A DNA stretch of 64,000 bases. Source: Polytrichum commune. Lineage: Eukaryota; Streptophyta; Polytrichopsida; Polytrichales; Polytrichaceae. The stretch's first letter is position 1. Every line of letters begins with the position of its first letter. The stretch lies in assembly GCA_950295325.1 (NCBI GenBank), contig OX485804.1, positions 16,926,001-16,990,000 on the forward strand. Reading direction: 5' to 3'. Positions 1-12,097 of the stretch are shown in pieces. The notes below the pieces were generated by a model that saw nothing but the letters and a program-made list of their open reading frames with translations, was not told the origin of the DNA and did not search any database. The position numbers and the translations under genes were made by a program.

Positions 1-1272
1 CCCGGACGTGGAGGAGCATTATTCATTGCAGGTTGCGCAACTAGTTCATTGCACTGATAGCGGGTGTAGCACTTGAACACAAGTGATTAAAAAAAGCACT
101 TCAAGTTTCATGTGGCTACAATTCGTCCATCTGGTAATGTGTATCAATAGTTGGCAATGCTTAGACTTCAAGAAGTTGGGACAAATGATTCAGTCATGAG
201 CAAGCATCTGGTAGTCATGATTGCTGTGCATAAATTGGCCAGACCTATCTTTTGGCTGCAGAAATTATGCTTCAATGGTTGGATTCCAGAGCCAGGAATT
301 CAAGTTTTCGCACTGATAATTATTCAGAAAAAATTAACCTCATTGTCAAGTACTTTTGGAGCATATGTACAATGAGGCAAGAAGTTTGTGGGTAAAGAAT
401 CCCGCCACTCGGCGGCCTGTTATGTAGATTTTGTTCACTCCCCAGTTAAGTAACACATTCGGGGCAGGTGATCAAGGTGGTCTTGGAAATGAGTGCACAC
501 CAGGAAGGATTACAGGTGGATCTAACGACAACAATGAGAGGTTTTTGCACAATGAAGTTGGCCCTCAGGTGCAAGGATTCATGCCGAAGCCTGGAAATCT
601 ATATATGGTGCCTAGATCCGATTCGGGTAATGAATGAGAGGATCCATGTAAGTCGCGGCATTTGTAGAGGAGATCGAGTTGGCATGCATCCCGCACCAAC
701 TTCTCACCAGCACCGAGTGAGTCCTGACTTGTCCCAGCTAATTGAGTACAGATCGAGAGGATGCCCCTCACCTACACCACACCCCTCTTTCTTAGCATCC
801 GCTATGCCGGACCTTCGAGATCCAGATACCAAAGTCATTTATAAACCCAAAAAAACTGCGTAATCTGCCTAACCCCCCCCCCCCCCCCCTCCCCCAGCGT
901 GCAAAGATCACTGTAGAGCAAATGATGAGGTCATACACCCTCGATACCCCCCTTGAGTACTCCAAGGAAAACTAGGAGAATTTATTGGGTAGACAAGATT
1001 TACACGATCCACAAGCTGAGTTAAAAGCAATGTAATATTGATGTGGTTTCTTCTTTGTGCACTCTGCACTAATCTGTCCGTGTGAGATTACACATGAGGA
1101 CTCTAGCATGGGTTTAAATCACATGATCCTGTGTACCAATAGTATTGACCTGCCTGTAGCTACATCAAGTCGTAATCCAACCAATTATGGCTTTGCGGTG
1201 TCGAGAGGTTCTTCTGAGATGTGTTGCGAACGAGTATCCATTTGGCGCCCTGCATGGAGGTGTCCTGTCAAG
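1..1272. other. Unassigned region with weak overlapping reading frames
   Basis: No gene is recognised here. Two short open frames overlap out of phase at 431-637 and 468-863. The first follows a plausible 3' splice site (CCCCAG ending near 445) and could be the last coding exon of a gene that enters from beyond the left edge. Its Gly/Asn-rich translation matches no family I know. A C-rich run (about 17-18 C) lies at 871-889. Nothing else stands out up to 1272. Confidence 0.3.
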
Positions 1273-1400
1273 TTTTTATTTTTATTTTTTTAGACAGAAG
1301 GCCGACAGGCCAGCTCCAAAGCTCAGAGGCAGTTGACCACCTGGCAAGTTTTTCTGTCAAATAAAGGGGAGATTTCACAGCCGGGAATTGAACCGCCAAC
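1273..1400 (-). mobile_element. tRNA-derived SINE, 5'-truncated copy 1
   Basis: This is the reverse complement of the same element found at 2765-2965 and 24003-24215. Read on the minus strand it has the B-box region in decayed form (GGTTCAATTCCCGG), the body ending GGCCTGTCGGCCTTCTGTC, then an A-rich tail with TAAAAATA units (plus-strand T run at 1273-1291). Similarity to the other copies stops near 1400, so the A-box end is missing. Assignment rests on alignment by eye among the three copies. Confidence 0.7.
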
Positions 1401-2460
1401 AAACCTGTCAAGGTTCACGACCTGCATGGAGTGGAGGCTGCAGTTTCGCACCCATAAGGTTTGCAGCGGTGTTCAGCAATTCACACATATAGAATCCCCG
1501 AGATTGAGACAGACATTTATCTTTGCGCTTGGGGCAATGACGCAGTTTATGAGGTGAAACCGAGACGCGTCAATTGCTGGTTGAAAACTATTTCCAACCC
1601 CCCTGTGGTGCCCGCAAGGGCGCCCCAGAATTTCTGGAAGGTCTGCCAAATTGCCGGACCTCACAAGTTAACCTAATACGTATATTGCAGCCCTGAGAAA
1701 TTATTTTATGGAGGTAGCAGTTTTTTTGGAGTTTCTGATGGAAAATCAAGTTTCTATGCATTGAAGGTGTAATGTTGCTGCAAAAGACCGCGGAATTTGC
1801 CAAAGCATGACAAATGGGGAATTCTTCGCGCTTAAGTTTCACTGTTCTCAACATTCTCACCTCGCCCTTGGCACTCTGATAGTGTTAAGAGTTTAGCGCG
1901 TGTGCACAGAACGTATAGAGTAAGATGCATGAACAGTGAACATCTCCGATTCCTAAGTGCACCGTGTCCTTCACTAAGTTACGGTAGATGCATCCATGTT
2001 TCGTGACTCGATCTTTTCGTTACCTCTTGAAGTTCTCATGCGATGTTTTTGAAGAAATTAATCTTTTAGAGGTATGAGAGTTTATTGAAGCCAAGTTTTG
2101 TGCAATGGATCCAAGCAGAGCTACCGAATCCCTCATTTGTTGAACAAATTTATAATTCTGCCTCCTGACCTTTTATCAAGAGGACTTCAAAACATTTAAT
2201 ATTTCCCGTCAAAGAGCTCGCCGTCCATCACTGCTTGCCGAATGAGCAAGCAAGAGGTTATATAGACAAATTGCACCTGAAGAAGAATGTGCAGATGTCT
2301 GTCTGATTTACCATGCTCTTTCTCCAGCTCATTGCCAATGACCTTGAAGTGCAGGAAGTGCGTTGTCTGTGCCTAAGCTAGCTTGCACGGTAATGTAACT
2401 CGAGTGAGGATCGAACAACTCTTCTTTCCCAGATGAAGGTAGAAGTGCGTTAATCCAACA
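1401..2460. other. Intergenic, no gene seen
   Basis: I see no coding gene, RNA gene or recognisable repeat. Short open frames around 1461-1860 overlap on both strands and have no family resemblance. Confidence 0.4.
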
Positions 2461-2735
2461 TAGCAATTATATGGACACCTACATATGACTGGTATGTTAT
2501 GCGGTGTGGATCTAAACATGGACACCAAAAAGACATGTGTTTCAAAGAGATTGGACTACATGCTCAAAATATGCCAACTTTTCTAGGCTCAAATGACAAC
2601 ATGATACGATACAGGGGACTTACATGACCACTTAATGAGCACGAGAATCTTCACTTGATGGATAGGATACTTGTATGAGCTCAAGAAATTACGAAACAAA
2701 GGGCTACAAAGCGTGATGTGTATTTGCTATTCACC
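2461..2735 (+). mobile_element. M1 MITE-like repeat, subfamily F1, copy 1
   Basis: First of seven F1 copies in the window (others at 15139, 38412, 48371, 50552, 52459 and 53564). Shared landmarks in order: GGACACCTA, GGTGTGGATCTA, CACCAAAAAGACATG, AGAGATTGGACTA, CTCAAAATATGCC, CCACTTAATGAGCACGAGAA and TCTTCACTT. No protein is encoded. The copies are clearly diverged, so the family is old. Ends are approximate. Confidence 0.7.
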
Positions 2736-2764
2736 TTGGCCTTATTGCGTGTTTCATAATAACA

Positions 2765-2965
2765 TGAAGAGCGGTCAGAGACAACCCTAAACTACCAGAT
2801 GATGGTGGAGAGATACCCAAATCTCAAGGAAGAGGTTGATGGTTCAATTCCCAGCTACGAAATCTCCTCCCTACTTGACGGAAAACTTGTCAAGTGATCA
2901 ACCGCCTCCTATGCTTTAGCGCTGGCATGTCAACCTTCTATCTAAATAAAATAAAATAAAATAAG
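2765..2965 (+). mobile_element. tRNA-derived SINE, copy 2
   Basis: Plus-strand copy of the SINE. It starts with a block shared with copy 3 (AAGAGCGGTCAGAGACAACC), continues through ATGGTGGAGAGATACCCAAA, a decayed B box (GGTTCAATTCCC), and the body TACTTGACGG...GTCAAGTG, and ends in an AAAAT repeat tail (2945-2963). Tail, size of about 200 bp and a Pol III-like head are what is expected of a plant SINE. A clear target-site duplication was not found. Confidence 0.75.
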
Positions 2966-4931
2966 AGCACGAAGAGTGTGTGAAGATAATCATCCCTACA
3001 ATAAAATTTCTCCCTCACAGTCTCCTCCATCTGTACATTCCTTGGTTGGGCTCTGTCAGGAGCAATCCAAGAACTAGCATATAGCGGGAAGTATACCCAG
3101 CACATGGTATTCTGAAGTTAAAGGCAAAAGAATAGTTTGCTTTGTGTTTGGCACCTGGCTCTATGTTTCCAATATCAGTTGCCCTGCATCATATGTACTG
3201 CTGGTTTGAGACTGTTTTCTCACGGTATGGTGTATATATGGTTCGATTTTGGTTAATTGCTGCTATGAAGCTATTCACTCAAGTCTCTCTTAATGTTGTT
3301 CTCCTAGAACAGGCATGAAACACATTCAACTGCGGTCCTCCAGCAATGACAATGAATTTGCCTTGAAACTTGAATTCCATAACTTTCCCCGCTCCGCTAT
3401 CGTGAGATATGAATCTCTCGGAAAATAGTGCATGATGTCTTGAAGAGGTGTCGGAAATTCGTTTCCGTGTCGTCTACCGTGTCTAAGTAGTGTTATTTGC
3501 ACTGTGACCTCTGATGGCTTTTCCCACAGTTTGTCATTCGCTAGTTGTTGCTCCAGATTTTCATCCAGGGAACCTACTCAAAGAAATTGATTACAACTGA
3601 AACAAGGAAGTCACTTCAACAAACAATCCTTCCAGCAGACCAATACCGAATAGAAGCAGAGAAGCACTCCCTCAACGGGATATCTAACAGTGGCTTTGAT
3701 GATATTTGTCAATTTCTAGTCACCAATGGTTAATTCCTACTCCTCGTTATTATACAAATAGGACGGCTAGGGTGAAACAACCCACACACTGGTACCTTAC
3801 CGGATGAATCAATCTGCAAGAGTCCCATCCCGAGGAATGACAAGTCCATATCATCCATAGTTTGTCAATTTGTCAATCAGTAAAGTAGGAGTAGGATCAC
3901 CACGTCGCACTGTTCTATAACTTCACAACCTCGCCAACCAACAAACTCATTGGAGCAAGCATTCATGTTTGCATGGACGGATGACTCCCTTGCTTCGTGG
4001 CCTAAGTTTGGGCTGTCGCAAAGAGTCTTTTAAAAATCTTTGTTGGATTTGGGTTTTGAATGAAGTTGGGAGGATTCATTTTGTCGTCACTAGGGTTTGA
4101 GAAGGTTTCTGAGCCTGGAATCAAAGAGGGGGAGTTTAAGTGGAAGGGGGAGTTTGAATGGGAGGAGGTCCGGAGTGGCTATGATATGGGGGATTGTTTT
4201 TGCTACTCTCTATGCGGTGAGTTTAGTTTAGTGCAGTTAAGTTTTGTTTTTGGGCGATTTGATCCACTTGGGGGTGAGGGAAGGAAAATGGCACATGGTA
4301 GTGGTGGAGAAAGAGAACAAGAAAGACATGGAGTAGTGTGACAAATTTTGTATGCATTTTGGTCGACAATGGAGTAGTGAGGGCAAAAACTCTCAAGTTT
4401 TTTTTATTATTATTTCTAGGCATGTGGAACTAGAATTGATTGGAGAGAAGGTTGTGTACATACGTTGTTGAGATATGAGTTCATGAACGTATTTATAGAA
4501 TCTCATAGACACTTTTGAATCCTTCATAAATGTGTTTGAAACAAGTGACAATTAGGAAAATGACTTAAACTCTAAAATTCTTTATTTGATGGAATCAATG
4601 CAATCTTTGACAATCATAAGAATTGCAATAATTACCAAAGAAATTTTTTAAAAGGGTTTGAAGCTATGTATGGTACTTGAAGCTAAAGGTGTTCTTCTTA
4701 CACATGTTATCTTCTTCACTTTCTGAGATTGCTTGTGAGTTGATGAATTTCATATATATGATCCAAAATCATAATCTTTTGGAATTAATCTGAACATGAT
4801 TTGCATTAGACTATGGTTATGATTTTTGTTGGTTTTTTTTAATAATTCCTTGAGTTAGGAATATCAATTTGGAATGTTGTAACGATGCATTCTACGTGCG
4901 ATTTGGTTGTGTCAATCAGTGATCGGAGAAA
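2966..4931. other. Intergenic, no confident gene
   Basis: No recognisable gene. A 93-residue plus-strand frame at 4060-4341 (Gly/Glu-rich) has no family match, no splice context that I can define and no conserved motif, so I do not call it a gene. AT content rises markedly after 4440. Confidence 0.4.
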
Positions 4932-5318
4932 TTTTGGGCATAATCGGTTGACATCCTAGTGTTTGCAAATCCAACCGGTTACATGTTGACATCCTTCGAT
5001 TTTTTAATAATAAATTACAATATAAAAAATACTTCTAAAATGATTCATAATTTTCCTGAATCTATAGAATTCATATATATCATTATAATTTTTTTGAATT
5101 TGTGGTATTCTACGTAGTCATTGAATGCTTCAAATTTAAGCCATGTATGTAGATTTTTTGGTTTAAAATGTTTGATTTTCATGTTAAAATTTTGGATTTA
5201 GGTATGCTGAGGAAGTAATGTATTGATGGAGAGGTGCCACCAAGGAGGCCATTGAGGGTAAGAGTGGAAACACCTCTCCAATGAACAAGTGTTTTGCATT
5301 GTCTTGTAATGGTAAAAG
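4932..5318 (+). repeat. Dispersed repeat R1, copy a (uninterrupted)
   Basis: This block of about 385 bp recurs at 13284-13638, with the two aligned copies sharing roughly nine in ten positions. Here the sequence runs straight through TTTTGGGCATAATCGGTTGA...CTAGTGTTTGCAAATCC. In the second location the same point is split by the PIF/Harbinger element, so this copy preserves an empty target site (single AGT at 4958-4960). Near its right end both copies keep an inverted repeat, TGGAGAGGTG paired with CACCTCTCCA. No coding function is visible. Confidence 0.85.
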
Positions 5319-6041
5319 AAAATAAACGAGTTATTAGAAAATAGATTCCATTTAAATAAATATTTTTTAAATTTCTTTTTTTTAGTATGAAAATAAAGTC
5401 TGGGCCCAAAATTTTAAATATTATTAAGAAAGGTAAAAAAAGAAGCACATAAACGGTGAATTTAAAAGCCATGAATCAAAAGGTTGTAGCAAATTCATTA
5501 AAAACAAGGAGAATTTTTTTTTAAGAAGTCAAAACAACCTAAGTCATTTGACCTGAGTCGCAAGAAAACAATCGGGTATACAGATATTTAGAGCTTAGAA
5601 TCCTCGAATGACTACTGTCCAAGATAGCCCTGCCTATTCCTGATCTGGAAGTAATAGTCAATGAAAATTGTCATTAAATTTAACATTCGAATCAACTTAC
5701 ATTCGGTCAGAAGCATGGACATATATCTTGTTCTTTCCCAAATAAGATGTTATAAGAAAACTCAATTTGCACCCCTTTCATTAAAATAAAACATAATTTG
5801 CGGCAGTGAAAAATTAAATGAGTATGAACAATGGATTGGCTTGAAGGCGTGATATCAAAGGAAAGTAAATCATTTTCTGCAACAACAAATATAATTATTT
5901 AACAGTTGTGGATTTAGCATGACATTTACACATCACATTTCATAAGTAAATTAAGAAATAAAATATCGTTGGTAAATGAAGAAATTAAATATCATTGGTA
6001 AATGAAGAAATTAAATACTATAAATAAATGAAGAAATAAAA
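5319..6041. other. AT-rich spacer with short tandem repeat
   Basis: No gene. At about 5943-6040 there are four imperfect tandem units of 25-30 bp built on GGTAAATGAAGAAATTAAAT. The rest is AT-rich and unremarkable. Confidence 0.6.
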
Positions 6042-7069
6042 TTACATAGGATTGTTGGTCTGTTGGGGCCAGTGACTTACTTTCTTGGACACTTGAACAC
6101 CTCTTGTGTCTTGTCTATATCGGCTTTCTTTGCATATTGGGCAATGATCCCGCATCTTGTATTTACCATAGTAAAGAATACAATTTCTAGGGCAACAATG
6201 AATGTGAGTAAAACCCAAATCCACTGCCCTCATGAATTTCCTTAATTCAGCGTGACTTTTGAGCAACATCGGGTTAAGATGCTTGAGTAGGAAAAATTTG
6301 GAAATCATTGACATCATTGATGAGATTGCAACATTGGATGTATTGAAGTTCACTTGAAATTGTAGAATCAAGACAAGAGCTTTCAACATGCAAGTCGGGG
6401 TACCATCGTAAATTGGCACTTGAGATTGCTCATGTAGAAAACGTTAACCTTCAGTGGGGGGGGGGGGTATAGGGTCAGCACCTGTATCGTTGCCACCGGT
6501 TGCTATGGCGTGGTCAAAAATATTGATTTCCATCAAATATTCGAAGATTTGAGGAAAATGATCATCCTCGTCATGTTGCCCCATAGGGATATCGTCTGTT
6601 GAATGACCTTCCTCGTCTCAGAACATTGAATTCATGAAAACATCGGCTAGTTGATTTGGGCGAGCACCCGTAAGTTCTTCAAGATATCCCGGAAGACCAT
6701 CTAGGAATGCAATAGGATTCTACACATCAAATAAACACTTCATGTAGTAAATATTAAGTCTAACAAATGAAAGACATTTTTTCAATCTAAAAATGTAAGT
6801 TTTATAATGCAATGAATTTTATGACATCAATCAATAATTAGATCACATGGTTCGAAATCGCTTACCAATTGGGCCGGAGCCATCCCATGGTTGGAGAGAT
6901 GATCTTCTAACTCTTGCAAAGTCAAATATGGTGGCATACCAACAGTAGATGCACACAACTTGCATGGACATAAATAAGTCCGATCTCTTGATGGGGGAGA
7001 GGGCATGGATCCTTCAAAGTGGGGATGATTACTTGTAGACATTCCTCCCACATCATGCCCAGTGTGCAC
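6042..7069 (-). pseudogene. CACTA (En/Spm) TNP2-type transposase fragment
   Basis: Minus-strand remnants of the N-terminal half of a CACTA TNP2 transposase. 7069-6827 encodes a segment with CPCKLC, a Cys pair typical of the TNP2 N-terminus, ending in a helix-like LQELEDHLSNHG. 6720-6480 encodes an acidic linker interrupted by a stop after NSMF. 6419-6042 encodes the characteristic block LLKSHAELRKFMRAVDLGF followed by HIHCCPRNCILYY and CPICKESRY (two Cys-pair motifs). The catalytic core, C-terminus and element ends were not found nearby, so this is a decayed internal fragment. Family knowledge: TNP2 proteins excise CACTA elements; this copy cannot. Confidence 0.8.
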
Positions 7070-8235
7070 TAGAGCACGACATTTGCGACGGTATCATCTA
7101 GAGGAGCCAACTTCATCACCTGGAACACCCACATAATATGGGTCTTCATTTTGTTGTTCCAACTGCAAATAGAGTAATTTCCGAGACATCCCAATAATTT
7201 GTTATCTGCATACAAAACATAATAACAACAATCTACATGTGAATTTGATTTACTGATCTAATAAAACCTCAATTTTAAACATGCACCCAACAAATTCACA
7301 ATTGTGCATGGAGGTACTGGAATAAGATGGGTGACCATGGTTTCTTATTTGGATACTATAGTAAATATTTTACATAATGTTTGTTGGCGATTTACTTCAC
7401 TATGGTACTTTTCAAATATCACTATCTATGAAGAATTTTACAGGTATTGTCAACCCAACTTACTTTGAGTAAATTCAATTTTTGTATATCAATAATCTTA
7501 ACGTTGACAGTAAGTTACATTAAGTGCAACATTTCATAGTTTATAATAGGCAATTTTTATTCACAAGTAATGACAAATACCGTGTAGGTTACATTTAGTG
7601 TTTGGGAGAATACACACACTGATTAAACGAGTATAACTTTAACAAAACAAATAGAATTGGTGACCTTCATAATAAAATATTTATTGTCATTTTGGGTGCA
7701 ATGTAAACTCTCCAAGTCTCAGCAGCCTAGGTAGATCAAGTGACCCAATAGTTTGTGGGGAAAGGAAATTAGGTCTTCGGGTTTGACCACGACGGCCAGA
7801 GTTGGTTCACATGTTGGCGGGCAGGAGCTGCTTCATGTTTGCAGGCAGGAACCTAGTTGACGTCCGCGGGTAGGAGCCAACACCTTGATGCAGTTAGCCC
7901 TGCATCTTGAGCAACTTCAACTCCAATAGATGTGCTCCAAGCTCAACAACAAGAATGTTCAAGTATGTTAGGTCAAAAGAAAGTTTAGAGTTTGACAGGT
8001 TTCATGTTTTTAACAATGAAACCTAAGTGACTCTGTTGCTTCTAAGCCGAAAATGTATGCTTATCGATTTGTACTGGGACAAATCTTTCTTATAGTTTAT
8101 ACCTAGTCCTGGAATGCTTATACTGCATCAAAAATCTTGCTAACTATTGCTTTCTAAGAATGTTTTAGCAGCTCATGTGTGTTACTTATTATCTATAGTG
8201 CTATACTTTTGGGCACAACCGGTTGAAATGCAAGT
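7070..8235. other. Intergenic up to the PIF/Harbinger insertion
   Basis: No gene. At 7800-7880 a GGCAGGAGC-like motif recurs three times in a G-rich stretch. The last bases, ending CAACCGGTTGAAATGCAAGT, are the left half of an R1-type target, with AGT at 8233-8235 forming the left target-site duplication. Confidence 0.5.
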
Positions 8236-8269
8236 GGGTATGTTCACACATCCTGCCGGCTGTGGCAGG

Positions 8270-9370
8270 GAACTCCAATTTTAGTTTAAAATAACATCCC
8301 CACAGATCCCTCCGTACAGGCAGGGTGGGCTAACTTCACAGCCATCTCGAGATGGCAGGGAGTGGCAGTATGTAGGCAGGGAAGCTAGAAACGAGTAGGG
8401 TAATGTGCTGGAAGAGTTAGGGAGGGTAAAAGCAGGTGAAAACCTATTGGATGAAGTTCGTTCGGGTTCCGGATGGAGGGTGAATCATCGTGGAGCTTGT
8501 GGTGTTGTCACAGTAAAACATTCTGAGTGAGGTTTGCTGGTTTGTGATTCAGTTCAAGTCTCTTGTGCTCTATCTTATGAGTACCTGAAAATTTCCACTT
8601 ATCTACCGTAGGTTCATAGCTGGTCCGACACTAAATAATTAAAAAAAAAGGTTGAATTTTTTTGGAAATTATCACTTAATGTTGTTGAAAATGTAGCAAA
8701 AGTTGATCTTTTTTCTTTTTTCTTTTTTTAGCCGAATGCAATTTTTCTACTTTAATTAATTATTCAACTAACATGTGTTGAACTTGCTATGAACCTACGG
8801 TATTGCTTGAAAACTTTTGCAGTGTTGTTGTGCCATTGTGACCCTTGTATTGTAGAAGACCTGATTTATCTATCTTGAGGTATTTACAAGTTACCAAATC
8901 AATTATTAGTGCGCTCAAAGGCTCACAATGTGCAGAACTTTGCTAGAACTTTGATACTGTACCCATCGCCTCCAATTTTTCCAAAGTAGATTTGAAATAT
9001 TGGAAAACTATTGTGAGCAACATTTGGTGGAGTTTTCTGCTGGTTTTGTGATTAACAAGTTGATTGTTGCTAGGACTAATAACTAATTTGGAAACTGTTA
9101 AATTAGCAAGAGCAATACCAGATACTAGCTAACTCAAAATTACAAATTGTTCAGCAGTTACACCATTCAAATGAAAAATATGATTTGAGATTTAAAAGAA
9201 CGTTGAATATTGATTTTATTTCTTTAAAATGAAATATATGAATTGATATTCAAAAAATAATAATTAAAGTTGACTCAAACAATCTAACACCAAAATTATT
9301 TCGATGCATAATGTTTTCTTGACCACTCCTGAAATAATGCCTCCCTTTCTCTTTTACCCATTCTTTTAGA
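8270..9370. other. Subterminal non-coding part of the PIF/Harbinger element
   Basis: No gene. 8300-8370 is rich in GGCAGGG-type motifs resembling the TIR interior (AGGCAGGGTGGG, GGCAGGGAGTGGC, GGCAGGGAAGC). These could be transposase or SANT-protein binding repeats, but that is inference. The rest is AT-rich. Confidence 0.5.
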
Positions 9371-10549
9371 CTATTCCTCTGAAGGTGTTGGAACAACATT
9401 ATCTGGTTTCAAACTATTAGGTTTATCATCAATGAGGTCATCCCTTCCCACGTCCCCAGTACCAATACAGAAATTGTGTAGTATACAACAAGCTGTAATG
9501 ATAGTTGGAGCATATTTTAAACCACAATTCAAATTTTTAAGAATGAACCATTTGTTTTTTAGTATACCAAAAGCGTTTTCAATCCTCACTCTTCCAGATC
9601 TCCAGCTCGAATCAAATGTGTTCCGTTGTTTAGTGCTAGTACCTTTGGCTGTGTAACACTTCAATAATCCCACTCGAATGGGATATGCATAGTCACCCAG
9701 TAAATAGGGATGTACAACTGTTTTTTGTTTATCAGCAAGTTGAAATTGTAGTTTGTTAGGGAGTTCATCATTCTGCATCCTCTGCCAAATGGAAGACATC
9801 CTTAGATGTCTTGCATCGTGAGCACCGCCAGGGGAATGCACACATACATCTAGAAACCGTCGTTGATGATCACAAATTCCTTGCAGAAGTACAGAGTGGG
9901 AGTGGTGCCGATTATAGTAATCATCAGGAACTTGTTGAAATGTTGGTTTTTTAGTCAACACAATATGAGAACCGTCAATTGCCCCCCACATATATGGAAT
10001 ATTTGTCATTTCTTCAAAGCCATCCATAATTGTCTGTAATTCTTGTCCTTCGGGGATTTTAATATATTTATCATAAAAGTTATCCACTAATACTTCACAA
10101 ATCATGTGGGTGTACTTAGAAGAAGTAGACGCACCAATTCCAAGAAAGGATCTTGTTCTTCTGACAACTCCACTGAAAGCAAGTCTATGGATTGCCACCC
10201 CCAATGCTTTTGCTGCTGGAATTGCACCTCTCCAACGTGTATCCTTTTTTTGAATAAAAGGTTTCAACATTTCCAATAACTGCATAAATTGGGAATGTGA
10301 CAACTTGAAATCCCTCTTGTAACGTTTTTGCAAGAGTTCAGGTTGGTTAGTTAGATACCGACCTTGATAAACTTCATTCCATTGTGTTTGTGATTGATAT
10401 TCCATCCACATAACTCGATTTGGGTTCCAATACCGTCGAGGTGGAAACACACTTGTCATAGCCAGTGGTATACTAAATGTGAGAAGAAAAACACGTAGTT
10501 TATAAGTACTTTCCATAGAAGAATTTTCAAACAACATAAATAGTAACAT
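9371..10549 (-). CDS. PIF/Harbinger DDE transposase, uninterrupted
   Basis: Single minus-strand reading frame of 392 residues from an ATG at 10549. Further in-frame ATGs follow (for example METSTY-like start at 10516), so the exact start is uncertain. It belongs to the DDE_Tnp_4 / ALP1-like family, which cuts and pastes PIF/Harbinger elements. Catalytic residues read directly: D192 in GAIDGSH, D286 in LLGDYAYP and E324 in RVRIENAFGILKNKW. Other family blocks are ALGVAIHRLAFSG (helical N-terminal part), DYYNRHHSHSVLLQG and PGGAHDARHLR. Full length for the family, no internal stop or frameshift. It sits inside its own TIRs, head-to-head with the SANT/C48 gene 0.8 kb away. Activity cannot be judged, but nothing in the sequence rules it out. 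Confidence 0.92.
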   Translation of the reverse strand: MLLFMLFENSSMESTYKLRVFLLTFSIPLAMTSVFPPRRYWNPNRVMWMEYQSQTQWNEVYQGRYLTNQPELLQKRYKRDFKLSHSQFMQLLEMLKPFIQKKDTRWRGAIPAAKALGVAIHRLAFSGVVRRTRSFLGIGASTSSKYTHMICEVLVDNFYDKYIKIPEGQELQTIMDGFEEMTNIPYMWGAIDGSHIVLTKKPTFQQVPDDYYNRHHSHSVLLQGICDHQRRFLDVCVHSPGGAHDARHLRMSSIWQRMQNDELPNKLQFQLADKQKTVVHPYLLGDYAYPIRVGLLKCYTAKGTSTKQRNTFDSSWRSGRVRIENAFGILKNKWFILKNLNCGLKYAPTIITACCILHNFCIGTGDVGRDDLIDDKPNSLKPDNVVPTPSEE

Positions 10550-10792
10550 CAAAAGGTTCTACGTGCTATTGAATTTCTAAATTGTCTTGCCATGATTACT
10601 AGTTATCAAGATGAATAGGTTTTCAATAAATATATTTATATTCAAACAGATAGTATCAAAATGTTAAGTAATAAAGACCAAGGGCTCTTTAAATTAAAAT
10701 TGACACTTTTACTTGACAAAACTATGGGCATCCAAAAATTTGATATAAACTAAACTATGAGCATGAAAATATAATACATGAAGTAAAAGCTC

Positions 10793-11072
10793 GGGGAGTT
10801 CACTCCCTCTTATATTTTGCATACACGTGCGTTCGGGACCTATTTATTGGGGGGGTTATTTACCTTGCAAAAAAAATTATAAGGTGATGGTATTCTACAT
10901 GTAAAAAGCCTGCAAATGTTATATGTGATGGTATTTTACATGTAAACATGTTTTAGTATTTTAAAATCCCCTATTTTACATGTACATTTTTTACAAAATT
11001 TATCTACAATGAATATATTGGACCCTATTTTTTATCGCACGTTGTTCTACGAGTTTCGCCAGTGAACTCCCC
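10793..11072. mobile_element. Nested MITE inside the PIF/Harbinger element
   Basis: A 280-bp stretch with short inverted ends, GGGGAGTTCACT at the left and AGTGAACTCCCC at the right. It lies in the non-coding gap between the two divergent genes of the larger element. GTATTCTACATGTAA-like motifs repeat inside. An 8-bp AGTAAAAG occurs just outside both ends, as if it were a hAT-type target duplication, though a few bases separate it from the inverted ends. Ends are therefore provisional. Confidence 0.6.
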
Positions 11073-11354
11073 ATGAGTAAAAGTTGAACTCTAGACCATT
11101 TTACTTTGACATTGACTTTCATTCCTAAAATATATCACACTCTTTATTAAACCACATTTTACTTTACAAAATCACTTTTACTATATTAAACTATTTATGA
11201 AATTAGAAGTTAAGTTCAATATAACTTTTAATATGCATCTCTTATTTTTTTAAATATAGTAAAAGGCTACTCAGTATATAAACCTATATACACATGTCTT
11301 TTCATATATGATTCTTGTTGTGTTGTATTTCTTTTCATTTATTTTTCTTGTTGA

Positions 11355-12094
11355 GTGGGATGTGGGAATGTTCAGAATGATGGGGTAAAAACCCGTAGTA
11401 AAGTACAAAATATTGGGGTGAGAACTCGAAGTCGGTCACTGAAAGGTGGTTCAGGAGTTGATTCCGTGGAAGATAATATTGAAAAAACTACATCTCGTGG
11501 AGAGAAGTGGACTAAAGGTGAAGTTGAAGCATTGTTGGACGCGTATGAATACAATTGTGTCGAATCGGAGAGACCTAACCATGGCAAATTGCAGTGGGAG
11601 TATTGTACAAACGAGGTGAATAATAGACCTGGGAGGCCGAAGAATGCATTCTTCCGACATGCTAAACAATGCAAAACTTAACCAAGATGGATACACTACG
11701 ACATGAATACAAGAATTTGAAGCTCAAAGAGAGGAAGAGTGGTTCAGGTTCTATTGATTGGCCCGATTCTTTGAAGCGACTGGACAAGATTTTGGGGAGC
11801 AACCCTAAGATTGCGGGTGTTGATGGAGCTCGTGATGGAGGCAAAAAACTTCAAAATTGGGCCAAGATCTAAATAAAGATCCTCCCGAATTGGTGAATGA
11901 GAAGAAGAAAGAAGAAAAACAAGAAGATGGAGTAACTGGACAAGCCATCAATAAACCCAAGAAAGACTTCAATGATTCCCCGCTTAAACCTTTTAAAAAC
12001 TTATTTGGAACAAAATAAAAAAGCTCTTGATACTTTATTCAAATTAAAAATGAATAAAATCGAATTGGATAGAGGAAGACAAAAATTGTAGGAG
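11355..12094 (+). pseudogene. SANT/trihelix-like PIF/Harbinger partner gene, N-terminal part, broken
   Basis: Partner ORF2 of PIF/Harbinger elements: a SANT/Myb-like DNA-binding protein thought to bring the transposase to the element ends. Frame one (11355-11681) shows RGEKWTKGEVEALLDAYE, then NNRPGRPK; it has no in-frame ATG. The domain continues one frame over from 11669 with KMDTLRHEYKNLKLKERK and DWPDSLKRLDKIL, i.e. a single frameshift near 11670-11690. A second shift near 11865 leads to a Lys/Glu-rich linker (ELVNEKKKEEKQED), stopped by TAA at 12016. A third shift gives a helical segment (LEQNKKALDTLFKLK) ending at TAG 12089-12091, after which the frame runs on into the peptidase part. 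Some breaks might be spliced out, but none has good splice signals. Confidence 0.75.
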
Positions 12095-12097
12095 GCT

